From JAWVFM01 sp963841455 (GTDB lineage Bacteria > Actinomycetota > Thermoleophilia > Solirubrobacterales > 70-9), in contig CAWJCU010000017.1 in NCBI GenBank assembly GCA_963841455.1, positions 186,001-250,000 on the forward strand: DNA of 64,000 bases, read 5' to 3'. The position numbers and the translations under genes were made by a program. This document shows, in pieces, positions 17,513-26,255 of the stretch. The notes below the pieces were generated by a model. It was not told where the DNA came from. It did no database searches and saw nothing but the letters and a program-made list of their open reading frames with translations. Within the stretch, counting starts at the first letter, position 1, and each line of letters opens with the position of its first letter.

Positions 17513-17858
17513 CGGCGGCGGGCGGGCGAGCCCAGGCCGAGGAGCTGACCTCGAGCTCGTCCGCGATCGCGTCGAAGGGAGACGGGGGGCGCAGGCTCAC
17601 GGTCAGGGCCCCGTCTGACGTCTCGACGTTCACCCGCCCGCGGGCCCAGGCCGGAAGCGCACCCCGCACCGCTGGGTCCGGTGGCCTCCCGGCGGCCATC
17701 GCCATCGCCCCGGCCTCGGCGGCATCACCGGCCAGCGACGACGCGTACCCGACGGCGAGGAGCTGGAAGGCGACGATCCCGACGACGATCAACGCCGGGA
17801 GGCCCGCGATCAGCTCGACCGTCGCCTGCCCTCGGCTGCCGGCGAGGCGCTCAGCCAC
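17505..17858 (-). CDS. TadE-like pilus assembly / minor pilin protein
   Basis: A 117-residue protein with the TadE signature near its N-terminus: GSRGQATVELIAGLPALIVV followed by a single membrane helix (about residues 18-38). The rest is a small exported domain. GTG 17858 overlaps the stop of the preceding TadE-like gene by 8 bases (GTGGCTGA), which fixes the start. It is probably processed or anchored in the membrane as a minor pilin; the family role is inferred from the short motif only. Confidence 0.75.
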   Translation of the reverse strand: MAERLAGSRGQATVELIAGLPALIVVGIVAFQLLAVGYASSLAGDAAEAGAMAMAAGRPPDPAVRGALPAWARGRVNVETSDGALTVSLRPPSPFDAIADELEVSSSAWARPPAADG

Positions 17859-18207
17859 CGTCGCCCTCGGGATCGAGCCCGGCGCTCGCGGAGACCGGTA
17901 TCGAGGGCAGGCCGGGCACGACCAGCGGCGCGCGGACGCGAACCTCGACCTCGCCTGACGTGCGGACCATCGCCCCATCGCGCAGCGGGCCGGGCAGCGC
18001 CGAGCGGGCCGCCGAGCCGGCCGACCCCCCGACGTAGGCGGCGCGGGCGCCCGCTCGGGCCGCATTCGCGGCGCTCCACAGCGCCCACCCGGCGATCGCC
18101 GCCTGCACGACCAAGAGCGCGACGGCCACGAGAGCCGGGATCGTCGCGACGAGCTCGATGGACGCCTGGCCGGAACGGCTGGACCGCGGTTTCCGCGCCG
18201 GCGACAT
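17851..18207 (-). CDS. TadE-like pilus assembly / minor pilin protein
   Basis: A 118-residue protein with a basic N-terminus, the TadE motif SGQASIELVATIPALVAVALL and one membrane helix, then a short exported domain. ATG 18207 is preferred to an upstream start because a TACGGT box ends 7 nt before it (leaderless layout) and it leaves a typical short basic leader. It is the first gene of the four-gene TadE-TadE-hypothetical-VanY/SLT set. No tadA, tadB, tadC or prepilin peptidase gene is present in the window. Confidence 0.75.
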   Translation of the reverse strand: MSPARKPRSSRSGQASIELVATIPALVAVALLVVQAAIAGWALWSAANAARAGARAAYVGGSAGSAARSALPGPLRDGAMVRTSGEVEVRVRAPLVVPGLPSIPVSASAGLDPEGDGG

Positions 18208-18317
18208 GCCCTGGACCGTAGGACGAAGGCGCGCGTGCCTCGCGCGCACTACGTGTCAACTAAGGCAACGAACTGCGCCGAGTCAGTGTCCGCGGACGAC
18301 TTGGCGGGCGGTTTGTA

Positions 18318-18350
18318 CTGACTTGATCCCCCAGGAGGTGGTGAAGTCAG
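18318..18350 (-). terminator. Possible terminator hairpin
   Basis: CTGACTT (18318-18324) and AAGTCAG (18344-18350) form a perfect 7-bp inverted repeat with a 19-nt loop, just downstream of the minus-strand gene ending at 18358. No U-run follows, so intrinsic termination is uncertain. Confidence 0.35.
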
Positions 18351-18357
18351 GACGAAC

Positions 18358-18720
18358 TCAGTACCGCGTCGCCTCGACCCAGACGCGGGCGATGACGAGC
18401 ACCCCGAGGGCGAGGAGCCCGACCCAGAGCAGGGTCCCGCCCGCCGTGTCGAGGAGGCTGTCGGCGCCGGCGATCATCAGGACGATCAGGCCGGCCCCGG
18501 CGTAGAGGATGCCGCGGTTGCGGTCGGAGAGGGTGTCGATCGTGAGTTTGTTCTGCGCGTAGAGCTGGCGGGCGGCGGCGCCCATCGCGACGCCGAAGGC
18601 GATGACGAGCGCTGCCTGCGCCGCGTCGGCGGCGTTGCCGCCCCCTGGGAGGAACGCCACGCCGAGGGCGATTATCGCGATGATCGCGATGTCGGTCGCG
18701 GTTCTCGTCCAGCGCCTCAT
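18358..18720 (-). CDS. Small membrane protein, unknown function
   Basis: A 120-residue protein with about four hydrophobic stretches (IAIIAIIALGVAFLPG; AALVIAFGVAMGAAA; GILYAGAGLIVLMIAG; LLWVGLLALGVLVIARVW). No family is recognised. Its ATG overlaps the stop of the preceding small membrane gene (ATGA), so the pair is translationally coupled. Both follow the PiT phosphate transporter gene, suggesting an accessory role there, but this is inference from position only. Confidence 0.7.
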   Translation of the reverse strand: MRRWTRTATDIAIIAIIALGVAFLPGGGNAADAAQAALVIAFGVAMGAAARQLYAQNKLTIDTLSDRNRGILYAGAGLIVLMIAGADSLLDTAGGTLLWVGLLALGVLVIARVWVEATRY

Positions 18721-18953
18721 TTCGCGGTCATCACGATAACCCCGAGGACGATCGCGCCCACGACGGCGGCGAGACCGAGAGCCGCAAGCACCCCGAACGC
18801 CGTGGCGGTGGTGCCGCGGCCGTCGACACGCGCGTCGATCGACCGCGCGAAGCCGAAGATCGCGATCGAGAAGGCAAACGTCGTCCCGATGCCGGCGACG
18901 AGCGAGCCGACCACCGTCTGCCAGAGCGCCGTGGTGTCAACGATCGTCGCCAT
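18717..18953 (-). CDS. Small two-helix membrane protein, unknown function
   Basis: A 78-residue protein with two hydrophobic helices separated by a charged loop (ARSIDARVDGRG). It starts 3 nt after the PiT transporter stop and overlaps the next small gene. No known family is recognised. Codon use is like the neighbours and both helices are well formed, so it is probably a real gene. Confidence 0.68.
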   Translation of the reverse strand: MATIVDTTALWQTVVGSLVAGIGTTFAFSIAIFGFARSIDARVDGRGTTATAFGVLAALGLAAVVGAIVLGVIVMTAK

Positions 18954-18956
18954 CGG

Positions 18957-20057
18957 TCAGGCGGCCGGTGCCGGCTGCCTCTGCTGGGCCCGGCGCACGA
19001 AGGTCGCCGCGGTCAGCCCGACGCCCACGGCGGCGACCACCAGAGGCCCCGCCGCCCCTGTTCCGAAGATCTGTGTGATGCCGTAGGTCGCCGCGCCGAT
19101 CGCCGCCGCCGCCGGCAGGGTCAAGAGCCAGGCGGTGACGATGTCGCCTGCGACACCCCATCGCACCGCCGAAAGGCGTTTCCCCGCGCCGGCGCCCATC
19201 ACGCCGCCCGAGATGACCTGCGTCGTCGAGAGCGGAAACCCGAAGTGCGATGAGACGAGGATGACCGCGGCGCCGGCGCCCTGGGCGGTGAAGCCCTGCG
19301 CCGGGTCCATCTTGATGATCCGCGTCCCAACCGTGCGGATGATCCGCCAGCCGCCAACGTAGGTGCCAAGCGCGATCGCGCTCGCGGCGGAGATCACCAC
19401 CCAGGTCGGCACGTAAAAGTGGTCCGCCGAGATGTTCCCGTTGGCCACCAGGGCGAGGGTGATCACCCCCATCGTCTTCTGGGCGTCATTGGTGCCGTGG
19501 GCGAGGGCCAAGAGCCCGCCCGAGAGGACCTGCCCGAGTCGGAACCCGCGGACCACGGAGCCCGGGCGCTGCGCGCCGACGATCCGGTAGCAGAGGAAGA
19601 TCCCCACCGCCCCGACGACGAAGGCGAGGATGGGGGCGATCAGCGCCGGGATCAGGACCTTGCCGAGCACCCCCTCAGCGAGCACCGCGTCCGCTCCGGC
19701 CGCCGCAAATGCGGCGCCGACAACGCCGCCGATCAGCGCATGCGAGGAGCTCGATGGCATTCCGTAGTACCAGGTGACGAGGTTCCAGGAGATCGCACCG
19801 ATGAGCCCCGCGAACACGACCGTGGGCGTGATCGTGTCAGCGGACACGATGTCCTGCGCAACCGTCGCCGCGACGGCCAGGGAGATCACCGCGCCAACGA
19901 AGTTGAGGACGGCCGCGTACCCGATGGCGACGCGTGGGGGCATCGCCCGGGTCGAGATCGACGTCGCGACGACGTTGGCCGTGTCGTGGAACCCGTTGGT
20001 GAAGTCGAAGATCAGGGCCGTCGCGACGACGATGACCAGGACGACGTCGTCATGCAT
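18957..20057 (-). CDS. pit: PiT-family inorganic phosphate transporter
   Basis: A 366-residue permease with about ten membrane helices. It shows the duplicated PiT signature: GFHDTANVVATSISTRAM near the N-terminus and AHGTNDAQKTMGVI in the second half. It imports phosphate (or metal phosphate) driven by the proton or sodium gradient. Its ATG lies within the end of the DUF47 gene (8-nt overlap), the usual partner arrangement in which the DUF47 protein regulates transport. Confidence 0.93.
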   Translation of the reverse strand: MHDDVVLVIVVATALIFDFTNGFHDTANVVATSISTRAMPPRVAIGYAAVLNFVGAVISLAVAATVAQDIVSADTITPTVVFAGLIGAISWNLVTWYYGMPSSSSHALIGGVVGAAFAAAGADAVLAEGVLGKVLIPALIAPILAFVVGAVGIFLCYRIVGAQRPGSVVRGFRLGQVLSGGLLALAHGTNDAQKTMGVITLALVANGNISADHFYVPTWVVISAASAIALGTYVGGWRIIRTVGTRIIKMDPAQGFTAQGAGAAVILVSSHFGFPLSTTQVISGGVMGAGAGKRLSAVRWGVAGDIVTAWLLTLPAAAAIGAATYGITQIFGTGAAGPLVVAAVGVGLTAATFVRRAQQRQPAPAA

Positions 20058-20670
20058 TCTTGATGACGATGCCCTCGAGGATGTGGGCGGCGGTCTCGGT
20101 GGCGTCGATGGCCCGCTCGAGCCTCAGGAAGAGGTCTCGCCACCGAATCACGACCATGGGATCGATGCCGTTGGCGAACAGGGAGGCGACAGCGTCCCGG
20201 TAGATGCGGTCGCCGTCGTTCTCGAGGCGGTGGATCTCGATCCAGTACCCCTCGAGGTTCTTGAACCCGCGCAGGTGGGCGAGCGCCTGGGCCAATTGCT
20301 CGCACGACTTCACGAGCACGTCGGCCAGCGCGAGCGACTGCTCCATCGGCGCCTCGATTCCGTAGAGCCCCATGAAGTCGGCGGTCTCCTCTGTGTAGTC
20401 GACGATGTCGTCGATCTCCTTTGCGAGCGAGTAGATGTCCTCGCCGTCGATCGGGGTGACGAACGTCGAGTTGACGCGGTTGACCAGGTCGTGAGTGATC
20501 CGATCCCCCTCCTGCTCGGCGAGCAGGATCTCACGCGCCAGCCCGGCCTCCTCAGGCCAGTTGGAGAGCATCTGGTGCAGGAGCCTCGCCGCGTGCACCG
20601 TGTTCTGGCCCGCCTCGTTGAAGAGGTCGAAGAAGACGCGGTCGCGTGGAACTAGTGAAGGGAACGCCAT
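20050..20670 (-). CDS. DUF47 / PhoU-like phosphate transport regulator
   Basis: A 206-residue all-helical protein of the DUF47 (YkaA, Pit accessory protein) family, distantly related to PhoU. Typical segments are FFDLFNEAGQNTVHAARLL, EQEGDRITHDLVNRV, DIYSLAKEIDDIVDYTEE and HRLENDGDRIYRDAV, with acidic residues that bind metal clusters in PhoU relatives. It overlaps the PiT gene and probably controls or gates it. It starts 18 nt after wecB in the same direction. Confidence 0.9.
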   Translation of the reverse strand: MAFPSLVPRDRVFFDLFNEAGQNTVHAARLLHQMLSNWPEEAGLAREILLAEQEGDRITHDLVNRVNSTFVTPIDGEDIYSLAKEIDDIVDYTEETADFMGLYGIEAPMEQSLALADVLVKSCEQLAQALAHLRGFKNLEGYWIEIHRLENDGDRIYRDAVASLFANGIDPMVVIRWRDLFLRLERAIDATETAAHILEGIVIKNA

Positions 20671-20688
20671 GAGCCGACCGGCGCCAAG

Positions 20689-21756
20689 CTACCAATCCGC
20701 GAGCACGTCGGCGATGCGCTCGGCCGCGCGCCCATCCCATTTCGGCGGTGGTTGCGAACGATCCCTGGTCGCACCACCCAGGAGTTCCGGGATCTCGGCG
20801 ATTCGGGCCGGCTCCAGGCCGAGCAGGGTGTTGGTCCCGCGCTCGATCGTCACCGGGCGCTCGGTGTTGTCGCGCAGCGTGAAGCAGGGAACCCCGAGGT
20901 ACGTCGTTTCCTCCTGAATGCCGCCGGAGTCGGTGAGCACAGCCGCCGCGTCGCCCTCGAGCGAGAGGAAGTCGAGGTAGCCGACCGGGTCGAGCAGGCG
21001 AACGCCGTGGGCCCGGCGATCGCCGAGCATCTTCCGGGTCCGTGGGTGGACCGGAAAGACGACGGGCATCTCGGCGCCGACGCGCTCGAGGGCTGCCATC
21101 GCCTCCTCCAGGAGCGGACCGTCGACGAGCGCAGGCCGGTGGAGCGTGACGAGAGCGTAGGAGCCCGGCTCGAGCCCGAGCTTCGCGGCCGCCTCGCGCT
21201 CACGAAAACGGTCGGACAGGGCGACGAGCGTGTCGATCATCGTGTTGCCCACGAACTGCTGCCGTGTGGGATCGATGCCCTCCCGGGTCAAATTCTCGAC
21301 CGCGTCGTCGCAGTGAAGGAAGAGCAGCTCCGACAGGTGGTCCACGAGGACGCGGTTGAGCTCCTCCGGCATCGTGCGGTCGAAGCTCCGAAGGCCTGAC
21401 TCCACGTGGGCCACCGGGATGTCGAGCTTCGCGGCGGCAAGGCCGGCGGCAAGCGTCGAATTGACGTCCCCCGGCACAAGCACGAGGTCGGGCTTGCGCT
21501 CTCTGAGCACCGGCTCGATTCGCTCGATGACTCGCGCCGTCTGCTCGGCGTGCGTGCCCGACCCGACGCCGAGCATGTGGTCGGGCACGCCGATGCCGAG
21601 CTCGTCGAGGAACACCTCCGACATCTCGCGGTCGTAGTGCTGGCCGGTATGGACGATCGTCGCGGGCCAGTCGGCGAACCGATCCCGCACGGCGGCGATG
21701 ACCGGCGCCATCTTGACCATGTTCGGGCGCGTGCCGACTACGTGCAGGAGGCGCAT
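20689..21756 (-). CDS. wecB: UDP-N-acetylglucosamine 2-epimerase (non-hydrolysing)
   Basis: A 355-residue cytoplasmic GT-B-fold enzyme that interconverts UDP-GlcNAc and UDP-ManNAc for cell-surface polysaccharide synthesis. Motifs are VVGTRPNMVKMAP at the N-terminus, HTGQHYD, VPGDVNST, HVESGLRS, TLHRP, and the C-terminal substrate site LTDSGGIQEE followed by CFTLRDNTERP. Length and motifs are normal. It lies 10 nt after the alpha/beta hydrolase gene and before the DUF47-PiT genes in one run. Confidence 0.94.
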   Translation of the reverse strand: MRLLHVVGTRPNMVKMAPVIAAVRDRFADWPATIVHTGQHYDREMSEVFLDELGIGVPDHMLGVGSGTHAEQTARVIERIEPVLRERKPDLVLVPGDVNSTLAAGLAAAKLDIPVAHVESGLRSFDRTMPEELNRVLVDHLSELLFLHCDDAVENLTREGIDPTRQQFVGNTMIDTLVALSDRFREREAAAKLGLEPGSYALVTLHRPALVDGPLLEEAMAALERVGAEMPVVFPVHPRTRKMLGDRRAHGVRLLDPVGYLDFLSLEGDAAAVLTDSGGIQEETTYLGVPCFTLRDNTERPVTIERGTNTLLGLEPARIAEIPELLGGATRDRSQPPPKWDGRAAERIADVLADW

Positions 21757-21766
21757 GAGCCCGCCG

Positions 21767-22669
21767 TCAGAGGACGTGCCTGGACAGGAACCGAAGCTGG
21801 TCGCCGACCGCGCGGTCGAAGTGCTCGCCGCGGTAGACGTCGAAGTGCCCCGCGTCGTATTCGACGAGCTCGCCGAGCCGCGCCCGCCGAGCCGCCTTGC
21901 GGGCGGGCTCCGGCGGCGTCACGACGTCGCGGGTGCCGACGGCGACCATCAGCGGGCAGACGACTTCGCCGGCGTTGCGGCCGGGCGAGTAGCCGGCGAT
22001 CGTGAGGCCGACCCGCGCCGCGTACTCGTTGCGCCAGTCGAACCCCTCCGGGTACATCGCCGAGTAGCCCGGGAGGGCGTCGGGGCTGTTCATCGCCGCC
22101 AGCGTCCCGGGCCGGCCGACAATCGGCGCGTAATACGGCTCCCGGCCGCGGAGGGCACGGGCGGCGTCACGAAGGCCGGCGGCGGTGAGGCGCAGGCTGT
22201 TCCGAGGGCCGGCGGCCTGCAGCGTCCCGACCCCGCTTGCGTGCGGGACCTGCGCCACGATCGCGGCGACCCGCGGGTCGGCGGCGCCCACCGCGATCAC
22301 GTGCCCACCCGAGAACGACGAGCCCCAGAGCGCGATCCGGTCCGGGTCGACCCCGTCGAGAGCGCGGGCGTGGCCGATCGCCGCGCGCCAGTCGGCGTGC
22401 TGGCGGCGGATGTCGATCAGGTTCCGAGGTTCGCCGGTCGACTCGCCGAAGTGGCGGTAGTCGAAGACGAGCACCGCGAATCCCGCGGCCGCGAAGCGCT
22501 CCGCATAGGCGTCGAGGCGCCCCTCCTTGAGCGCACCGAAGCCATGCGCCATCACGACGCATGGCGCCTCGCCCTCCGTGCCCTCGGGCCGGTAGAGCCA
22601 GCCGGCGAGCGTCTCGCCCCCGGATGGGAACCGGATGTTCTCGCGGGCGGCGACCTGCCCGACCGTCAT
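21767..22669 (-). CDS. Alpha/beta hydrolase
   Basis: A 300-residue serine hydrolase without a signal peptide. The oxyanion region is CVVMAHGFGALKEG, the nucleophile elbow is LWGSSFSGGH, and a late Asp and His are in GTRDVVTPPE and YDAGHFDVY. The fold resembles the dienelactone hydrolase and acylpeptidase-like group; the substrate is not evident. ATG overlaps the stop of the pterin dehydratase gene (ATGA), so the two are coupled. Confidence 0.85.
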   Translation of the reverse strand: MTVGQVAARENIRFPSGGETLAGWLYRPEGTEGEAPCVVMAHGFGALKEGRLDAYAERFAAAGFAVLVFDYRHFGESTGEPRNLIDIRRQHADWRAAIGHARALDGVDPDRIALWGSSFSGGHVIAVGAADPRVAAIVAQVPHASGVGTLQAAGPRNSLRLTAAGLRDAARALRGREPYYAPIVGRPGTLAAMNSPDALPGYSAMYPEGFDWRNEYAARVGLTIAGYSPGRNAGEVVCPLMVAVGTRDVVTPPEPARKAARRARLGELVEYDAGHFDVYRGEHFDRAVGDQLRFLSRHVL

Positions 22670-22944
22670 GCCAGGTTGTCGATCCGCCCCGCGAGCTCGA
22701 AGTCGTTGGCCGTCAGGCCACCCTCGGAGTGCGTTGTGACCGTGACCGTGACCTTGTCCCAGGAGATCTCGAGGTCTGGGTGGTGTCCCATCTCCTCGGC
22801 GGGATCCACCAGCGCGTCGACGAACCGCACCGAGCCGACGAAGTCCCCCCGCTCGAACGTCTTCGTGATCGCCTCCCCCGAGCGCGACCAGCCGTCGACC
22901 TCGCCGAGCTTGGCGTCGATCTCCTCGTCCGTCAGCCGCGCCAC
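22666..22944 (-). CDS. phhB: 4a-hydroxytetrahydrobiopterin dehydratase (pterin-4a-carbinolamine dehydratase)
   Basis: A 92-residue PCD/DCoH protein. It starts VARLTDEEIDAKLGEVDGW and contains the signature EEMGHHPDLEISWDKVTVTV with the conserved His-His-Pro, then HSEGGLTANDFELAGRID. It recycles the oxidised pterin cofactor, or may act in molybdopterin metabolism in bacteria lacking aromatic hydroxylases. GTG 22944 is chosen because TAGGGT lies 7 nt upstream (leaderless) and the length matches the family exactly. Confidence 0.92.
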   Translation of the reverse strand: MARLTDEEIDAKLGEVDGWSRSGEAITKTFERGDFVGSVRFVDALVDPAEEMGHHPDLEISWDKVTVTVTTHSEGGLTANDFELAGRIDNLA

Positions 22945-23046
22945 CGGCGAAACCCTAGACGGTTGGTCACTGATCCGCGTGTGCCCCGGGGGCGCGCCAG
23001 GTGCGTCATCCAGGTGCGCGTGGACCGGCGACCACCCGTCTGGCAG

Positions 23047-23052
23047 TAGGTT
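23047..23052 (+). promoter_or_regulatory. -10 box of a probable leaderless promoter
   Basis: TAGGTT ends 6 nt before the GTG at 23059, with no ribosome-binding site between. A weak TGGACC lies about 20 nt upstream. Confidence 0.45.
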
Positions 23053-23058
23053 CGGCTG

Positions 23059-23955
23059 GTGCGCATCGCCAGCCTCGTTCCGTCGGCCACCGAGGCGCTG
23101 TTCGCGCTCGGCGTTGGCGATGAGGTGGTCGCGGTCACGCACGAGTGCGATTTCCCACCCGAGGCGGCCCGGCTTCCACATCTGACCCGCAGTGTCCTCG
23201 ACCCGGGGCTCGCCCGAGGCGACATCGACGCCCGAGTTCGCGAGCTGGTCGGGCGCGGCGAGGCCCTCTACGCGCTCGACGAGGAGCTGCTGGCCGAGCT
23301 CGCCCCCGACCTGGTCGTCACGCAGGCCGTCTGCGAAGTCTGCGCCGTCGCCTACGACGACGTCCGCGCCGTGGCCGAGCGCCTCCCGTCGAACCCGCCC
23401 GTCCTCTCCCTCGACCCGAGCACGCTCGGCGAGGTGCTCGGCGACCTCGAGCCGCTGGCGGCAGCAGCCGGAGCGCCCGGTGCGGGCGACGACCTCCGGT
23501 GGGGCCTGGAGCGACGGATCGAAGCGGTGCGGGAGGCGGTGGCCGGCCGGGCGCGACCTCGCGTCGCCGCGCTCGAGTGGCTGGACCCGCCGTACGTCGC
23601 CGGCCACTGGGTGCCGGAGATGATCGCCGCCGCCGGAGGCGAGGACGTGCTCGGCGAGGCGGGCGGCCGCTCGGAGGTCGTCGGCTGGGACGAGATAGCC
23701 GCCGCCGAGCCCGATCTGGTGGCGGTGATGCCGTGTGGCCTCTACGTCGACGAGTCCGCGAGGGAGGCGGTGAGCCACAGGATGGACCTCGGCGCGCTCG
23801 GCGCCGATCGCATTGTTGCCGTCGACGCCGCATCGTCCTTTTCGCGCCCCGGGCCGAGGCTTGTGGAAGGGGTGGAGCTCCTGGCCCACATCCTTTATCC
23901 CGACGCCGTCGGTACGCCGCCGGCCGTCGCGTACCGGGACGTCGAACCGGGCTGA
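23059..23955 (+). CDS. Cobalamin-binding / BtuF-like substrate-binding domain protein
   Basis: A 298-residue protein with the periplasmic-binding fold of the BtuF group. It opens RIASLVPSATEALFALGVGDEVVAVTHECD and has DLVVTQAVCEVCAV and SLDPSTLGEVLGD. There is no signal peptide or lipobox, so it is probably cytoplasmic, unlike true ABC receptors. Such orphan BtuF-like proteins are common in actinobacteria and archaea; cobalamin or corrinoid binding is inferred from the family. No transporter genes are adjacent. Confidence 0.85.
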   Translation: MRIASLVPSATEALFALGVGDEVVAVTHECDFPPEAARLPHLTRSVLDPGLARGDIDARVRELVGRGEALYALDEELLAELAPDLVVTQAVCEVCAVAYDDVRAVAERLPSNPPVLSLDPSTLGEVLGDLEPLAAAAGAPGAGDDLRWGLERRIEAVREAVAGRARPRVAALEWLDPPYVAGHWVPEMIAAAGGEDVLGEAGGRSEVVGWDEIAAAEPDLVAVMPCGLYVDESAREAVSHRMDLGALGADRIVAVDAASSFSRPGPRLVEGVELLAHILYPDAVGTPPAVAYRDVEPG

Positions 23956-23999
23956 TTGCGATGCGGCCCGAAGCCACACCCTCGCTGCCAACGAAGCTC

Positions 24000-24830
24000 C
24001 TACGCCGCCGACGCCGCCGCCAGGCACCCCGCGAACGCCGCGGCGCCCAGCGCCACCAGCATCAGGCCCTCGACCGCGCCGCCTACACGGCGCCGCTCGC
24101 CGAAGGCGACGACCAGCGCCGCGAGCGCGCCGCCGATGAGGCCGCCGATGTGTCCCCCGACGCTGATCCCGGAGACTCCGAAGGTGAACGCGAGGTTGAT
24201 CAGCACGTAGATGCCGATTTGTCCCGCCACCTGCTCGAGGCCCCGGTGCCTCGCGATGATGAATGCGGCAGACATGAGTCCGAATACGGCGCCCGAGGCG
24301 CCCACGGTGAGGGCGTTCGGCGTCGTGATGAGTGCGCCGAGCGACCCGGCGAGCAGCGAGACGCCGTAGATGCCCAGGAAGCGGGGTGACCCGATCGCCG
24401 GCTCCAGGAGGGTGCCGAGGATGAAAAGGGCGAACATGTTGAAGGCGATGTGGAGGACGCCGGCGTGGAGGAACCCGCCGGTCACGATCCTGTACCAGTC
24501 GCCGTTCGCCACCTGAGGACCGTCGAGCGCGAGGTTGTGGAAGACGCTCCCACCCCCGCTGAAGCTGATGCCCGCGCTCGAGCCCGAGGCGACCTCGGCG
24601 ACGAAGAAGGCGACGTTGATGGCGATCAGCGCGTAGGTGGCTGGCGCCCTGCCGGCCGAGAGGCCGGACACACTCGCGGGGGCTCGCTTCACCTGCGTGG
24701 TCTTCCCCGCGCACTCGGGACACCGCATGCCGACGGGGGTCGGGGTCATGCAATCGGGGCAGATGGGCCGCTCGCAGTTCGAGCAGGCCACGTTCGTCTC
24801 CCGGTCGGGATGCCGGTAGCAGACAGCCAT
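24000..24830 (-). CDS. Rhomboid family intramembrane serine protease with zinc-ribbon N-terminus
   Basis: A 276-residue protein. Residues about 5-42 hold Cys pairs (ACSNCERPICPDC, then MRCPEC) that probably bind zinc. Six or seven membrane helices follow with the rhomboid signature: HIAFNMFAL in helix 2, the catalytic Ser in GASGAVFGL and the catalytic His in GGHIGGLIGG. It cleaves membrane proteins within the bilayer; the substrate is unknown. ATG 24830 begins the Cys-rich domain; a TAGATT box lies 10 nt upstream. Confidence 0.92.
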   Translation of the reverse strand: MAVCYRHPDRETNVACSNCERPICPDCMTPTPVGMRCPECAGKTTQVKRAPASVSGLSAGRAPATYALIAINVAFFVAEVASGSSAGISFSGGGSVFHNLALDGPQVANGDWYRIVTGGFLHAGVLHIAFNMFALFILGTLLEPAIGSPRFLGIYGVSLLAGSLGALITTPNALTVGASGAVFGLMSAAFIIARHRGLEQVAGQIGIYVLINLAFTFGVSGISVGGHIGGLIGGALAALVVAFGERRRVGGAVEGLMLVALGAAAFAGCLAAASAA

Positions 24831-24843
24831 GGGGCGAAGGAAT

Positions 24844-25574
24844 CTAGAGCGGGGCGCGCAGCAGCGGCGCCGACGTCGGCTGGCTTGAGCCTCCGCGCGG
24901 CTCGCGGGTGACGAGCACCGCGGCGGCGCCGGCGAGGTCGGGAACAGCCGCATTGGCAGTCCCGTCCTGCCGCAGGACGAACGTGCTCTGAGGCGTCATC
25001 TTCGAGCCCCGGGCGGCCCAGACCTCGTAGACGTCGCTGCGGCGCAGCGGCGGCATGCGGCGCACCTCGAGCGTCCCCGCCCCGTCGACTCGGTCGAGCG
25101 AGGCGCTGACCGAGCCCGGTGGGGCCGCCGCGGTCGCGTGCGCCGGGATCACGGTGTGGCTCGGGGCCGCCCGAGTCGTGCAGCAGCCAGCCGGCGGCGG
25201 CGCCGGCCACGAGCACGGCGCCGGCGGCCATTGCGGTCGCGGGGCGTGCGGCGATCCCGCGCCAGCTCGGCCAGTGCGAAGCGCGCGCCGTCGCGCGCAG
25301 GCTGCTCCGGCGGCCTCGATCCGCTCCGCCTCCGCGTGGACGGTCGCGATCAGGCGCTCGCGCAGCTCTGGCGGCGGGGCGACCGGCGGCACCGAGGTCG
25401 GGCAGCACGTCGACCGCCGGCAGCATCTCGCGGAGGTACTCGTCGGCACCCCTCGCAGCGCTCGATGTGCGCCTCGAGCTCCTCCGCCTCCCGCTGCTCG
25501 AGGGCCCCGAGCGCGTAAGCCGCGATGTCGTCGTGGCGCTCCGGGTGGCCCGGGAGCTTCCCGCGCGCGGTCAT
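24844..25574 (-). CDS. RskA-type zinc anti-sigma factor, frame-broken
   Basis: This is the partner anti-sigma factor of the ECF sigma gene just upstream. The N-terminus holds the zinc-binding ZAS motif: His-Asp-Asp-Ile-Ala-Ala-Tyr-Ala-Leu and then HIERCEGC. A single membrane helix follows (MAAGAVLVAGAAAGWLL), then the RskA C-terminal extracellular domain (YEVWAARGSKMTPQSTFVL). At least four frame changes between about 25440 and 25130 are needed to read it. The ATG overlaps the sigma stop (ATGA). The breaks lie in GC-rich homopolymers and probably reflect sequencing error, but a real pseudogene cannot be excluded from this sequence alone. Confidence 0.75.
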
Positions 25575-26186
25575 CCCGCGCCTCCGAGATTGTCAGGAAA
25601 GCCGAGGCCGTCGGCGAGCGAGTCGCGCAGCTTCTCGAGGCCGAGGCGCATCCTGCCCTTGATTGTGCCGAGTGGCGCCCCGAGCATCTTCGCGATCTCC
25701 GAGTGGGTGAAGCCGCCGAAGTAGGCGAGCGTGATGACCTGCGACTGCTCGTGGGGAAGCTCGCCGAGCGCGCCGCGCACGCGATCGGCCGTGTCCCGGC
25801 GGATCGCCTCTGAGTCGGTCCGGTTCTCCGCCGCCCTGCACTTCGAGGAATGCGTCGTCGTCGAGATCGAGCTTCGGCGCGGGGCCGGTGCTGCGCCGAA
25901 GCGCGTCGATGGCGCGGTTGCGCACGATCCCCAGTGTCCACGAGCGCACGCTCCCCCGCCCCGGGTCGTAGCGGGCGCTCGAGCGCCAGATCGAGAGGAA
26001 CGCCTCCTGGATGACGTCCTCGGCGGCCGCGCGGTTGCCGACGATCCGGTGCGCGAGCGAGTAGGCCGCGCCGCCATGGCGGTCGTAGAAGACCTCGAAG
26101 GCATGAGGCTCCTTTCCGCCGACAAGGACCATCAGCTCCTCGTCGGCGAGGCGCTCGATCGCGCGCGGATCTCGGCTGCGGCCCAT
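25571..26186 (-). CDS. ECF RNA polymerase sigma factor (SigK-like), one frame break
   Basis: About 205 residues. Region 2 is HAFEVFYDRHGGAAYSLAHRI through DVIQEAFLSIWRSS; region 4 is LPHEQSQVITLAYFGGFTHSEIAKMLGAPLGTIKGRMRLGL. The frame slips near 25840 in a GGGCGG run, between regions 2 and 4. The span of 616 nt is a multiple of three plus one, which fits one extra base. It is coupled to the RskA-like anti-sigma gene, so it responds to a signal at the membrane. It is divergent from a small membrane protein gene across 69 bases. Confidence 0.88.
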
Positions 26187-26255
26187 CTATCCACCTACGG
26201 CCCGGATCCGCGAGTGGATCACACTGACCGCTCCCGATCCACGATAGTCCCGCGC

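Noticed and set aside
22945..24753. Long minus-strand frame upstream of phhB
   Set aside because: It is antisense to the BtuF-like gene and overlaps the rhomboid gene in another frame; phhB starts at GTG 22944.
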